A DNA stretch of 64,000 bases from Anseranas semipalmata (GCA_013399115.1 VXAA01004383.1:1356189-1420188), one strand, 5' to 3'. Positions 43,534 to 55,267 are shown, counted from the stretch's first letter. Numbers and translations: made by a program. Notes: generated by a model not told the origin, from the sequence alone.

Positions 43534-44906
43534 CTATAAAGAAAATAAAATATTTCCATTGAATATAGTAAGTAAAACCAATTTAAAAGCTGATTGTGAT
43601 AGTTCTTTAGAAAGCAGAGAAATGCTAAAATAGGTGGTAGGGAAGAGTATGCAGCTTTCAAGCAGTATCTTTTTCTAGCTTTATTACCTTGATTTATTAA
43701 AAAAGAATTCTCACTGGAATTTTTAATATGTAGATATCATAGGGTCTTACTGGAATGGCCTTGCACAATTTACAGGATACCGTTATAACACAGAGCATAT
43801 AGCTTTGTCCTGTATTTTCCTTTTTCTTTACAGGCAGAAAAAATTAAATAAATAAAGGTTGTAAGAAGCATAAGAAAATAAAATTCTAGAGCAGTTTTTA
43901 GAGGAAATCATACCAGAAAAAGCACAGAAATTTACAGATCTAACCAACTGCTTGGTCACTCTCTGGAGCTCCCTAATTCCATGCAGTCAAGCCCCGGTAT
44001 CAGTAAGCCTCACTGAAAGCAAGACGGCCGCGTGTTGGCCCATCAGAGCTTATTTTAGAATTGGGCTCCTGATACCACGGCCGTAAGCACGAATTACGGC
44101 AAACATCCAGAGAAGCTCTAAAACACGGAGGTCAACCAGCAAGCAGGGGTCCTCCACTCGCTGTGGAAGGCATGGCAGGTCCCAGCCAGGCCTATCGCGG
44201 CCTCTCGCTGGAAGCAACTCAGCTCCGGCCTTTGGTCGCGCGAGGATGTTTAATGCCCCCAGAGCAGGGCCCGCAGGGGGCTGAGATCCTCAAGATGGCT
44301 CCCCCATCAGCCACCCGAGACGTGCGCTGCTTGGGAGCGGGCTGGTGTCAGAGAAGGGGAGAAAGCTCGGGCACCTCGCGCCCACCCCGACCTCGAGATC
44401 AGAGCAACACAAAAACACTCAGGTGGAGGAACAGCCAAGGGGCTGTTCTTCCCGTTTTATTTATAGGATGCTAGACCTCTCCCTGCTGCTGCTTGCTACG
44501 GGTTAAGCCTTGCTTTTGACATGAAGCCATAAACATCTTTAAGTTGAATGTAAAAGCATTGCCATCAGCAAGTCTGTGGGCTGGCAGGCTGGTTGCTCAC
44601 ACTTCTGACCACATCGGCGGTCCTATTTGTGAATTTATTCATTTTGCTGGGATCCACCTACTTCAAGGTACGTAATACATATCCGGAGATCTTCTGAAAA
44701 GTGGAAAAAAGCGCCTTCAGTCCTGCACCCACCCCTGCTTCAACCTGCCGCCACCAGCAGCCCTGCCAGCAACCAGCAGGACAGACTGCCGCCGAGCCGG
44801 GCACGCAGGGAAGGGTTCGGGCTTTGCCGGCAGCTCTATGTTTCTGCAGCAGCACGAACAGGGGCGGGCGACTCTGGGGCACAGCGGGCCACCGGCACCA
44901 CCCGCC
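43534..44906. other. Region upstream of the C1orf131 exons, no exon recognised
   Basis: These 1.4 kb should hold the remaining C1orf131 intron sequence and perhaps a 5' exon on the minus strand. GC content rises from about 43980 and is high from 44700 to the gap. A good minus-strand acceptor (ccacttttcag, around 44696-44706) is followed by a short open stretch, but it matches nothing I know and I do not call it an exon. Confidence 0.5.
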
Positions 44907-45536
44907 NNNNNNNNNNNNNNNNNNNNNNNNNNNNNNNNNNNNNNNNNNNNNNNNNNNNNNNNNNNNNNNNNNNNNNNNNNNNNNNNNNNNNNNNNNNNNN
45001 NNNNNNNNNNNNNNNNNNNNNNNNNNNNNNNNNNNNNNNNNNNNNNNNNNNNNNNNNNNNNNNNNNNNNNNNNNNNNNNNNNNNNNNNNNNNNNNNNNNN
45101 NNNNNNNNNNNNNNNNNNNNNNNNNNNNNNNNNNNNNNNNNNNNNNNNNNNNNNNNNNNNNNNNNNNNNNNNNNNNNNNNNNNNNNNNNNNNNNNNNNNN
45201 NNNNNNNNNNNNNNNNNNNNNNNNNNNNNNNNNNNNNNNNNNNNNNNNNNNNNNNNNNNNNNNNNNNNNNNNNNNNNNNNNNNNNNNNNNNNNNNNNNNN
45301 NNNNNNNNNNNNNNNNNNNNNNNNNNNNNNNNNNNNNNNNNNNNNNNNNNNNNNNNNNNNNNNNNNNNNNNNNNNNNNNNNNNNNNNNNNNNNNNNNNNN
45401 NNNNNNNNNNNNNNNNNNNNNNNNNNNNNNNNNNNNNNNNNNNNNNNNNNNNNNNNNNNNNNNNNNNNNNNNNNNNNNNNNNNNNNNNNNNNNNNNNNNN
45501 NNNNNNNNNNNNNNNNNNNNNNNNNNNNNNNNNNNN
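44907..45536. other. Assembly gap, 630 N
   Basis: An uninterrupted run of N is flanked on both sides by very GC-rich sequence. The flanks and the divergent genes on either side suggest it covers a CpG island with the shared promoter, the start of GNPAT and possibly the 5' exon of C1orf131. Confidence 0.98.
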
Positions 45537-45580
45537 CGGCGACGCCCGGGCGGGCGCGGCGAGGGACGCCCATGTACTCG
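45537..45580 (+). CDS. GNPAT: GNPAT exon 1, visible 3' edge
   Basis: The frame ending ATG TAC TCG at 45572-45580 is followed at once by a donor, gtaggc. Joined in phase 0 to exon 2 it reads MYS then KEL, which recalls the YSKEL segment near the start of human GNPAT. The true start may be this ATG (its context, gccc before ATG, is poor) or, more likely, one inside the gap. An alternative first exon at 45795 is discussed under findings. Confidence 0.55.
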
Positions 45581-46649
45581 GTAGGCGGCGGGGAGAGGGG
45601 GCTGCCCGCCTGCCTCGCCGCCCCCGGGCCGCGTTCACTCTGGAGCGGAGTGACGGCGCTTGGCGCGGCGCTCCTTCCCGCCCGTTCGGCCGCGGCCCTA
45701 ACGGGGAGCGCGACCCCGCGGGTGCGAGGGAGCCGGGCCCGGCGGTGCTGCGCGCCGCAGGCAGCTGCAGGGCCCCAGGGGACGTCTGGCGAAGATGACC
45801 GACTCCTGCCCGGCCGTATCCTTGGCTGAGCTGGCCGGGCTGGACGCTTCGTGCGGTGGATGCTGCGGCGTGCCGTCGCTAGCAAGTTCTCAGCCGAAGC
45901 GGCTGTCAGAAAGCTGTCACGGGCAGGGAATTGGCAAAGCTGGCTTTCCTGCGTCGTGTCGTTGCAATGGCTCGCGCTGACCTTGTTTTTGCCTGCAGCT
46001 GCCCCGCCGGCCTCGGGTTCGGGTGTGGGGCGCTCAGCCTCTCTCCCTGCCTGGGTTCGGACGGGGGGCTGGGAGAGAGGGAAGTGACTCCTGGTTTCAG
46101 CACAGATTCCTGAGCTTCGCTTCTGTGTCTCCTTGGTGCCACGCCGCTATCCCAAGCACATTGTGAATGCTCCCGTTTTATCGTTTCTGAAGGAACAGGG
46201 AAAGCAGAGACATTCCAGGCTCCCGCTGCTTCGCTTCTGTACTCTGCCAGCGCCGCAGTAAGCGCGTACATAGCTGAATTCTCTGCTTTCAAGGTTCCCG
46301 ATTGCCGTTTCTCTGAACGTCTTCTCTACCAGCCTGCAACTGAACCTGAAACAGCAGTTTGGCTGTGAAGCATAGAAGGAGCAATACTCTTCCTCAGTCC
46401 CTGGTGGAGTGTGTTTGTTTTGGCTCCCTCAGCGCTACCTCAGGCCAGGGCATGAAAATATGGAAAGACATCAGTTGCAGATCTAATCTAGAGATGTGAA
46501 ATCAAGAGAAGTGACAGAGAGGTGACTTTTCCATTGGCTGTGGCCTTTGTAAAGCCCCAGTCATCAGGGACGTGTTGTGGATGGCTGTAGCAGTGCAGCG
46601 ACTGCTGATGTGGCTGATGATATCGGAGCTAAGTGCTGGATTTCCTTCC

Positions 46650-46671
46650 TTTTTTTTTTTTTTTTTTTTTT
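46650..46671. repeat. Poly(T) run
   Basis: Twenty-two T in a row in GNPAT intron 1. It is a mononucleotide tract with no recognised element around it. Confidence 0.9.
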
Positions 46672-48437
46672 CATGGGGTTGCATATTGTAGGATTTGAAC
46701 TTTGGTCATTCAAAGAAATGCTGCTTAGATTTTCTGGGCAATGTCTTGTCACATGCTGATATAAGCTGGTGCATGCTTAGAGCCAACCAATATTTTCTGC
46801 TGCTATTCTGAGCTATCTTTTTCACTATTGCAAGGCATAAGTTTTTTTTTTTTTTTTCTGTTTTATTTTTAATCAGGAGGGTTGATATAAGGTATCAAGG
46901 CAACAGATGACGAATGCGAACTGTTTCCAGTCTCCTTGTCAGCTTGTGGCTTACTTGGCTCTTGTAAAACATCAACTAGGTGAAAACTGTGGAAGAAAGA
47001 TTGAAAAATGTAATACAAAACTAGATAGGAAAAAAAAAATGAAACTTTTAAATGGATATGGGCCTGCATTTAATAGCTTGTATGGTCTTAACCCTACGAT
47101 TTTTTTAAAAGTCTGTGGAGAGACTGGTTCTGCAGTTACTGTGGAACAATTCTCTAAACTGCAACAGTAGGGAGAAAAGTTAGATGGTCTACCGAATGCT
47201 ACTGTAGTGAAGAATGGTATCCAAACATGATTATAGTGTGTGGGGAAAAATATAAAAATGTCAGACATTATAGTAGGATTTGTGTTCTCAAATGAAATGA
47301 AACTGGCTTTTGATACTATTGAGGCTTTGAAGGATTTTTTGTGGTTCTTCAGTGGAAATATTCCTGGTTTTGGGTGGTTTTTTTTTGTTTGTTTGTTTTG
47401 CTTTTCCAAATTATCTTGTGCTGATGAATGGGCAGGAGCTAAATGGTTGCTCCATACTCGCTTTAAATGTCAGCTGTTTTTGATAGTGTTGCTGATGTGG
47501 CTGTGGTCAGCTGCAGTGAAAGATGACTCCCTCTCCCAAGGCTGAAAACATTTCTGCTGCTGCTGGGCATTTTGCTTATCTGCTCCTGGTGTTCTTGTGT
47601 GTGTTTGCTGGCCAGGCCTTCATCTTGAGGCCAGAGAAGGTCACTGCAGCAGCCCGTGAAGCCATGTGTTCTCTCCTTCACTTTCGGACTGGTTCTGCAC
47701 AGGTTGTATATAGGGAGAGAAGATGGAATGAATGGAAGGGATGCTCGTGCTACCCTTCAAGTTGTGCTGAAGAGAAAGACACAAGCAGTTTTATTCTAGC
47801 GTCTTCTTCTAATAAATGTGCTTAATCATAACTGTTTCCTTTATGTTTGTATTTCACCGAGCCTTGCTTGTCTGATGACTGTTGCTGTTATTTTGAAGTT
47901 TGGAGGAATATGATTTGAGTTCTAGAAAGACTAGTGTTATAAAGCACCATGTTGCATTTTGGTCTTCATGTGGTTGGTAATTGTTTTTTCTGTTTCGTTC
48001 CTACCTGGCTGTGTTTTTTGTACCATATGTCCAAGCGTGGTGAAAACCAGCACAGATCACCAAGGTCCCAGATGCCACTTAAAGTAGCAGGGATTATTTC
48101 TGGTGTCGATGAGTGTGTTTTTATAATGTCATACATGTTATTGTCTTCACGCAGCTGCAAGAGCAGGGATCAAAGCTGTTTCAGTTAATACCTATTAATC
48201 ATGAGGAGGCTGGAAGCAAGGCATTTTAGCTTTAAAGCTTAGGTGTTCTCTCAGCCTCTTCCTGTTGGACATTAGTAAGTAATGTTGCGTAGGGTGATTT
48301 GGGGACCTTTGCAGAGGGAAACCATTGTTTCTTTTGTTTTCTTTTATTTTGTTTTTAGTTTCTAATTGCAGCGTTGTTCCAAGCAGTTAATATTTGTTCA
48401 TGCACTCAGTATGGAATGGAGACACTATAGAAAGCTT

Positions 48438-48475
48438 AACAAAACAAAACAAAACAAAAACAACAAAAAAACAAC
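48438..48475. repeat. AAAAC-type simple repeat
   Basis: Four aaaac-like units followed by less regular A/C text, 105 bases before GNPAT exon 2. It is a low-complexity tract. Confidence 0.85.
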
Positions 48476-48580
48476 CACACTTTGAAAAGCTTTGCACGCT
48501 ATTATTTTACTACTGCAGCCAAGCAGATCACTGAATCGCTTGAGACAGTGTCTCATTCTTTATTTGTATGTTCCCAGCAG

Positions 48581-48769
48581 AAAGAGCTCACGTCAAAGAA
48601 AAGGGATGAGTTTGAAGATATCTTGGAGGAAAGACGATTGTCCAGTGACTTGAGATATGCAATGAAATGTTATACTCCCGTGATCTACAAAGGACTTTCA
48701 CCTTGCAAACCAAATGCTATTAAAAGTGCTGTTCTGCAGTCAGAGCAAGTTCAGTATGTTATCAAGCAG
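48581..48769 (+). CDS. GNPAT: GNPAT exon 2
   Basis: These 63 codons (phase 0/0) lie between the acceptor ttcccagcag and the donor gtgagt. The peptide begins [20 protein letters not shown], then [20 protein letters not shown]. It matches the N-terminal region of GNPAT. An upstream AG (48575-48576) would add a single Gln codon, a possible NAGNAG-type choice. Confidence 0.93.
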
Positions 48770-49463
48770 GTGAGTCTGAACACTGAGCCGTAAGACAAAG
48801 TTGATTGAACACAGCCAGACTTTGTGTGGCAACAGGGGAAAAAAAGTTATTGCTGGTCTTGTCACACACCATAGCTGTAGTTTGAAAGACAGTCCAATAA
48901 ATCAGTAACGAGGGAGCCATGCTCTTCTGGCAGGAAAACAAATACTGATTTACCAAAGAGTTGTCACTATAGCTGTAGTGTTTTGATTTTGCATATATGA
49001 CACTTCACCATCCAACTTAACCAATGTGCTTGACTTCTTTTTGTCTTCTCCACTGTCCTTGACACAGAGCAGCATTGTGAAAGACATAAGCACTCTATTT
49101 AGTATACATTTTTGTACTTTGAGGATGTGTTGTAGCCATTTTGTAGGCTAGTGATGTATTTAAGAATCAGTCATAAATGCTACATTCCCTAAAATGAGAG
49201 TTGTATTTCACACAGAATTCTTTGAGTTAGAAATACTGTCTAAAATGGAACCATATTTTCGTTTTAAGATGAAAGGCAGCTGCTATTTTGTAATGAATTA
49301 AATATTTTATATTCAAACTAATATTTTGCATTATGTTGAAATGGCTGAAATAAGAATGTGTTAGTTAGCAGAGTACCTATTTTCTGTATTCAAGGAAAAA
49401 AATTTCCAGGCCAGTGGAAGTATATAAGATGTTTCTGCTAGTCCTGAGTGAGTGGCTGCCATG

Positions 49464-49508
<45 letters not shown>

Positions 49509-50673
49509 CATATTTAAATGATCAGTGTAAGGTATGATATATCAAAGCTTGTTAAGATGTGACAAAGTGAAGCATGATCTACATGTTTCAGTCCTGTGGC
49601 CATCATGAATTGCTAAGTAAGATTAAATTCAAAAAATTGAACCTTTCAACTTGGAAACACTAAAGTATTTTCTGAAAGAAAATATTTTACAGAGCATTTG
49701 TCAGAAAGATGTTTTCTTCTGAAGTGCTGCTTTTCTGATAGAAAATGATTTTGATAGAAATTTTTCAGACAAGTGTCAAATGGTTGAAGGGAGTTAGCAG
49801 TCCTGCCATTGCGATCCAGTTCTCAGCTTTGGACTAGAGATTACTGAAAGTATTGCTGGCCTCTAAACTGAGCCATGCTGTTTGGGAAGCTTTTACTTCT
49901 CTCATTCTTCATCTTTCTTCTGACTCCATGTTCAGTAAAAGGCATGCTCCTCATTCCATAACAGCAAAAGACAAACTTTTCAGCTAAATATTTCTATATT
50001 TAGGAGAGAATATAAATCTCTCCTGTATAAATAGAAGAGATGACTATTATTTAAGTCTGTTTTAAGAAACTTCAAAAGGGAGTGTGTATAAGAATAGGAA
50101 AAAAAAACATTGATATACAAAGCTGGTGGAGACAGCACTTTGTATATGCATTTCAGCTAGCAATTGCTAGAGTAATACGTTACAAAGAAATTCTAGCTTG
50201 ATAGGGCTGAGGTTCTTCAGCCAAGTCTTAAAATCCAATCCAAATGCACTTCAGAGATTTACTTGAATACCTCTGCAGCTGTAAGTTTCATTTTACTAGA
50301 TAAAGAAAATTGCACACAGCCTTCTTCAGACCAATAATATATGAAATATTCTTAGAACTGAACCTCCTCTGAAGATGCTACAGGCTAAAACATTCATATG
50401 GTGTGTTTAGGGAGGAAAAAAAATGTTGCTCCCCACCCCCCATTGACAGCTAAACTCACTGTTGATTTTGAACAGCTTTAACTTGGCTTCCTCTTGCTGG
50501 TTGACACTGAACAGATTCTGTAAGATTAGATGTATGCCTATCACATAAAATACAATCTTGCTGACTGTTGCGTTAGTGCTGCCATAATTGTTGTGGCGTG
50601 TTGAACAGTGTGCACAGGCAAGGAGAAGGGGATGACATCTGACTGCTCTTTTGTTTCTTTTGTTTCCCTTTAG
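48770..50673 (+). other. GNPAT intron 2
   Basis: This 1.9-kb A/T-rich intron has a gtgagt donor and a tttccctttag acceptor. It includes the (TA)n(TG)n tract at about 49463-49506. Nothing else was recognised. Confidence 0.7.
49463..49506. repeat. (TA)n(TG)n microsatellite
   Basis: About 7 TA units run directly into about 14 TG units, then into a short TA/CA tail (tatacatat). It is an ordinary dinucleotide repeat in GNPAT intron 2 and is likely to vary in length. Confidence 0.95.
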
Positions 50674-50850
50674 TTAGCAAAAGAGATGGGAGAATCACCT
50701 GATATTATTCAAGAAGAAGCCACAGAAATCCTGGATGAGATGGGTCACAGTATGCAGTTGGGAACTGTCAGATTTTTTGCCTTTACTCTGAGCAAAATAT
50801 TTAAACAGCTTTTCCAGAGAGTTTGTGTGAATGAAGAAGGCATGCAGAGA
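50674..50850 (+). CDS. GNPAT: GNPAT exon 3
   Basis: These 59 codons (phase 0/0) lie between the acceptor ccctttag and the donor gtgagt. The peptide begins [20 protein letters not shown], then [20 protein letters not shown] and [19 protein letters not shown]. This is the helical region before the catalytic domain. Confidence 0.95.
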
Positions 50851-52455
50851 GTGAGTACTGTTGGGGGAAAAATGAAAAGCTGTAATATTTTCATGCTGGT
50901 CACTTAGGCAGAGACTCCAATCTTCACTTCCAGTAAAAAATACAAAAAATACCCTTTAAAAAAAAAGACTGCACTTGTGTTTACTGCTACTTTTCTAAAT
51001 AAAGGGAGGAAAAGACAAATGACGTGTGAGTATTTGAGGCAAGCAGTCAGCAAAATTTTTTGCACGCTTTCCAAATGTTTCCTGTGGTAAGGAGACATTT
51101 TACATAAAGCATCTTGCAGCTTTTGCAGAGGTTATATAGGCCTTCACTTGGGATACATTTGGCAATGAGGAATATAAGATCTATAAGATTTAAATATATA
51201 TATATTGTTTGTGCCATGTATTTTGATACATAGAATGAATTTGCCTAAAACTTTTTAGTAGGATAAAAGTAATTGTGATCTTGCAAAAATGAACTGTTCA
51301 CATTGTTTATGTTTACATTTTTTTCCATAGTTGTCATTAAAGATAAATAGTTGTCAAAAGAAGACATGTGACTGTCATCCTCTCTTGTTGCTTTTTTTTC
51401 CCCACTTATATCATTGTGCTGCCAGCTCTTCGGGGATCTGAATTCCTAATTTTAAAAAAGTTCTCTGTATGACTAATTTTGATCAAGTGATTTATGAGAT
51501 GTAAGAGATGAGAAGCCTTTATTCAACAGTTTTGTTTTGAGAGAACTTTGCCTTTTAAAATAGCAAATAATACAGTACATCCTGGAAGCAGTTTTCCACA
51601 TGGGGTGGAACATGACAATAGCTACCTGGGCAGTAGATAAATAGAAATGCTGGAACTGTTTTTGGTGGGAATGAGAGTATGTGGCCAAGCATATGAAAAG
51701 AAAAAGAGTAAGTTGCTAGAGTGATGAACTGGTGAAATAGAGCTGATGTAGATTTAGTGGATTTCTGAACTAAGTGCTGGAATATGATAGGGTGATTGAA
51801 AGCTTTATTATAAGGAATACAGAATACATGCAAGGAGTACTTGCAGGCATGTTTTGGCGATTGTTAGATCACCAACTGAAAGAGTTTTGTTATCTGAAAT
51901 TATAAATTTAATAACTCATTCAGCTGAATTGGGGGTGAAAACCTAATTTTTTGTGGCTGAGTGGGTTCATTGTTCTGCAAAACCTTCATACAGCTAAGAT
52001 CCATGAAACACTGTGTACCTCTGAGGCAGGAGATGTCTTAAGTTTGCCCCCGTCCCGTGGGGATCTGTTGTCCTCTGTTTCATTGCAGGTTGTCACTGCT
52101 CTGGAGGGTACAGTCTGTTCCCTGGAAGACTTAGCAATGTCAGCCCTGACAGCCCCTCCTGGGTTTCCCATTCCCATCAAGAGGGATTTGGATTATGCTA
52201 TCATGTAATGAGGTGGCCCTGTCTTTTGAGTCCTGTGATGCCTATGAATCACAGGTTGCTATTCTGGAAACTACTGCTCCAAATTTCCTATGGCTCCATG
52301 CTGAAAAAGATATAAAGTATTTGGACAAAGAAACCACCCTCAACAAATCAGTTTCTGTTTGTCTTAAGCCATGTGAAAGGTCTGTATTTGCAAATTTCAA
52401 CAGTCATTCTGCAAATATTGGAACAATATTGTTTGTGCTGGTTTTCTTTTTTCAG
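50851..52455 (+). other. GNPAT intron 3
   Basis: This 1.6-kb intron has a gtgagt donor and a ttcttttttcag acceptor. Its last 261 bases (52195-52455) are open in the same frame as exon 4, but the peptide there does not resemble GNPAT and the acceptor is strong, so I treat it as intron. Confidence 0.7.
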
Positions 52456-52585
52456 TTGCAACATGCCATTCAAGAGCACCCAGTTGTACTGCTGCCCAGT
52501 CACCGAAGCTACGTAGACTTCTTGATGCTGTCTTATTTGCTATACACGTATGACTTGGCTTTGCCCGTCATTGCTGCAGGAATAG
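52456..52585 (+). CDS. GNPAT: GNPAT exon 4, catalytic HX4D motif
   Basis: These 43 codons plus one base (phase 0 in, 1 out) follow the acceptor ttttttcag. The peptide begins [20 protein letters not shown], with HRSYVD as acyltransferase motif I; its His and Asp form the catalytic pair. Then comes [20 protein letters not shown]. The exon ends ATA-G followed by gcaagt, so the donor is GC rather than GT. Only this end gives G+AT (Asp) with the next exon. Confidence 0.95.
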
Positions 52586-55139
52586 GCAAGTATGTTCTTT
52601 CAACGGTGTTTTCAGGATTCAGAGATTCAGTAGCAAGTGGTCTGGTAGCTGCTGCTATAAATAGTTGTGTTTAACGTCTGTTCCAAATATGTTTTTTTAA
52701 AACCCCCTTGGGTAAGATGTTTGCAGTGTACATGCCTCTCCTCTGTGTTGAGTCCAATCGAAGGTGAATTTTTTCATAGCAAGTTCAGCCAGAAGTACCT
52801 CATCTGTAGACCCAGGGCTGGGCAAAGATAGATGTTTGAAGAAGACTTCTGTATTGCTTTCTTTGCCCAGAAACAGGCAAAAACTTGGCCAAGAGCTGCT
52901 GTGTACACAGAGCCTTTTGTGATACTTGATACAGTGTTAAGTGCAGTCATAGTAGCCAGATAAGAAGTGCCAATCACCTCTTGCTAGTTGGTGGTGTGAC
53001 TGATTCTCTTGAAAGCATTGGCAGAACTTCATTATGTGAAGTGCTAAGAGCAGAACTGGCTGAGAAACAGAACTTCACCTTAGAGGGCAAACTGTCAAGA
53101 TTCTGAACATAGTTAGTTCTAAAGCAGATGAAGCCAGTTTTATTTGTGGGAAACAATTTTTGAAAACTGACAGTCAGTATCTTCTCGGTTATTGTGCTTT
53201 TTAAAAGTTCTGACTCTGGCATTTAACTGAGAAGCCTGATCTTGGTGCGTCAAACAAGTCTTCTAAGCAGGCAGATGACAACCTTGGATCGGGTGCAGTG
53301 CTGTACATGCACAGACAAGCTATCAAACATCTGGGAACCTAGTACTCTCCTCTGGTTTACTAGATCATCTCTTTTAAAGAGTGGGGAATGAATGACCCTG
53401 GAATAAACAGATAAGGTGCCCCCCCTCATCTCACTTTTGTCAAATCAACAAATTTTTCATTGCTTTCAATGGGAAAGTATGCAAAAATTCTCCCATCAGC
53501 CTAAACTGCTTTCCTTTTTCAGTAGATGCTATTTGATATCAGGAACTTTGCTTTGAGCCTCTCACATGAAGGGTGTCACAGATTTTAGAATTGTGTTTTA
53601 TTAAGTAAGCACCTGTAATGGTGAGAAGTTGAGGGCCCATTTTTTTCAGGTCCGTATTATGTTTACTTTTCCTGCTATTAAAAAGAATGGGGGCAGGGGT
53701 GATTTATGCCATTTTTTGAAATTTTTCACCTAACAATCTTCTGATGCTGTAATGTAGATTGGACCAGATGGCAGGCTTTCAAGGGTGCACGCTAGATCGT
53801 TACTGTCTTTTCCAATTGAGAGATTAGGAACACCAGTAAAAAATCAATGGAAGCTGGGAGAATATGTTGGGAGAATAGGGAAGATAAGATTCTGCTGATC
53901 TGTGAAGTAGTGGTATCTTGTCTTCTGGGTGATGCAGGTTAGATTCTGGTGAATTCAGAAGTTGATGTCTCATAGCTGCCTTTATCGAGGTGTTACAGCT
54001 ACTTACCTGTCATATATTATTCAGAATTTGCTCACATGCTGCCATAGGTATTGGTGTAGTGCTTTGTTAACTTTTGGATTAGACCCACTTTAAGTTTTGG
54101 GCCTCAAAACAGTATCTAAAAATACTAATAATGTAGCTTAAGAGAGGGTTTTGTTAGTAGTTAGTAGGTTGTTTTTTTGTTTGTTTGTTTGTTTTAATGT
54201 TTTAGATATTTTGGTTGGGGTCAAAGTTTTTCAGAATTAGGGGTTTGCAGCTTGATTATACTGCTGCATGTGTGTCTCATTTTCAGTTCCTCAGGAGAAA
54301 ATACAGTTCTCTGATTGTAGTCATATGTACAACGTGTTGCTAGGGGTTCACAAGATGTGGTATACAAACTCACTCTCAGGGTGGCACTTGTGCTGAGCTC
54401 TCCTGACCTAGGCAGTAAGTGCCTCTGCTTTGCTAGTTATCGCTTGGTTTCAGGCAGCGTGCACATAGATCCATGGGGATTCACTCAGGGGAGGTAAATG
54501 ACTGTGAGTGAGTGAATCCCCGTTCTTCAATGTTTCACTGGCTGAGGCAGCAAGAAGGCTGAAGCAGCAAATGGCTAGCTGCTGTGTAGACTCATTTTAA
54601 ATGCCTCCTGAATAAATTTGTTAAGCGTTTCCTGGTTTTGGCATATTAAACATTGACCGTGATTGCTTGAAACTAGAAAATTATCAACAATTTTAGCTGA
54701 TTTATTCTACCGTTCCCAAAGTGATGAGTCAGGCTCTCAGATGGTATAATGTAATGTAATTGGTCAGTTAATTTCCAGGGTTAATTTCTGTGTCTTCTGG
54801 GATACATTCAGTGGTAACTGATTTTTCTGAAGATGAGTGAGACAATGTAATTCAAAAAAAAGTAGTCTTCATTATGGCTGAAATCTGGCCGTCTAAATTA
54901 TTGAAATAAATTGCTCTAAGTGAATGCTGTTTACAAAAAAAAATAATAAAAAATTGAAAGCATATTATAACATGCCAATCATGTCTTGAAAGTATTTGCA
55001 ACAACAGAATCCTTGAAGGAGACCTCCTTTATTCTGGTAATTGAATCAGTTTATTACAGAAAGTAGTCGATTCCGCTGAAAGATATTAATCAGTAAGTTT
55101 TGTGTTTGTGGTTTTGTTTTTTGTTTGATTGTTTTTCAG
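52586..55139 (+). other. GNPAT intron 4, GC-AG type
   Basis: The 2.55-kb intron starts gcaagtatg and ends gtttttcag. The first repeat copy begins inside it at 54204, just after a TTTG-type simple repeat (about 54173-54195). No further gene content was recognised. Confidence 0.8.
54173..54195. repeat. TTTG-type simple repeat next to the duplicated segment
   Basis: Several tttg units lie only about 10 bases before the start of the first 1794-bp repeat copy. Such low-complexity text is a common place for contigs to end. Confidence 0.85.
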
Positions 55140-55267
55140 ATTTCCTAGGAATGAAAATAGTTGGTGAGCTGCTACGAAGGGCAGGTGCCTTTTTTATGCG
55201 GCGTTCCTTCGGTGGGAACAGACTCTACTGGGCAGTTTTTGCTGAATACGTAAAAACTATGTTAAGG
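55140..55267 (+). CDS. GNPAT: GNPAT exon 5, copy 1 (motif II)
   Basis: This 128-bp exon (two bases complete Asp, then 42 codons, phase 0 out) has acceptor gtttttcag and donor gtaaat. The peptide begins [20 protein letters not shown], with GAFFMRR as acyltransferase motif II (phosphate binding), and ends [13 protein letters not shown]. It is identical to the second copy at 56934-57061. One of the two is probably an assembly artefact. Confidence 0.85.

Larger units (their letters stand above)
44700..45900. promoter_or_regulatory. Likely bidirectional CpG-island promoter (C1orf131 / GNPAT), mostly in a gap
   Basis: The sequence on both sides of the gap is GC-rich with many CpG dinucleotides, especially 45537-45780. 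C1orf131 runs leftwards from here and GNPAT rightwards, the head-to-head layout I recall for human. No TATA box or start site can be pointed to because 630 bases are missing. Confidence 0.6.
45581..48580 (+). other. GNPAT intron 1
   Basis: This 3.0-kb intron begins in the CpG-rich zone and becomes A/T-rich. It contains T-runs at 46650-46671 and about 46843-46857, and an AAAAC-type simple repeat at about 48438-48475. Short open frames such as the ones at 46907-47170 and 47240-47545 have no recognisable domain. Confidence 0.65.

Noticed and set aside
44696..44740. Minus-strand acceptor and possible C1orf131 exon
   Set aside because: The acceptor looks good, but the short open text after it matches nothing in the family and has no clear donor in the needed phase.
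44658..45885. Long open frames of 248-365 codons across the gap
   Set aside because: Most of their length is N translated as X, and the rest is GC-rich sequence that is open in several frames.
46860..47170. Possible small gene in GNPAT intron 1
   Set aside because: The 87-codon frame is A/T-driven with no conserved block, and the region is intronic with poly(T) tracts around it.
52195..52455. 87 in-frame codons directly before GNPAT exon 4
   Set aside because: The peptide does not resemble GNPAT and a strong acceptor (ttttttcag) precedes the conserved exon. At most it could be read in an intron-retaining transcript.
53755..53825. Possible CR1 3' end (gattggaccagatgg...)
   Set aside because: The first dozen bases are similar to the CR1 end, but the following gatctc...ccttccaaccc pattern and the terminal repeats are absent.
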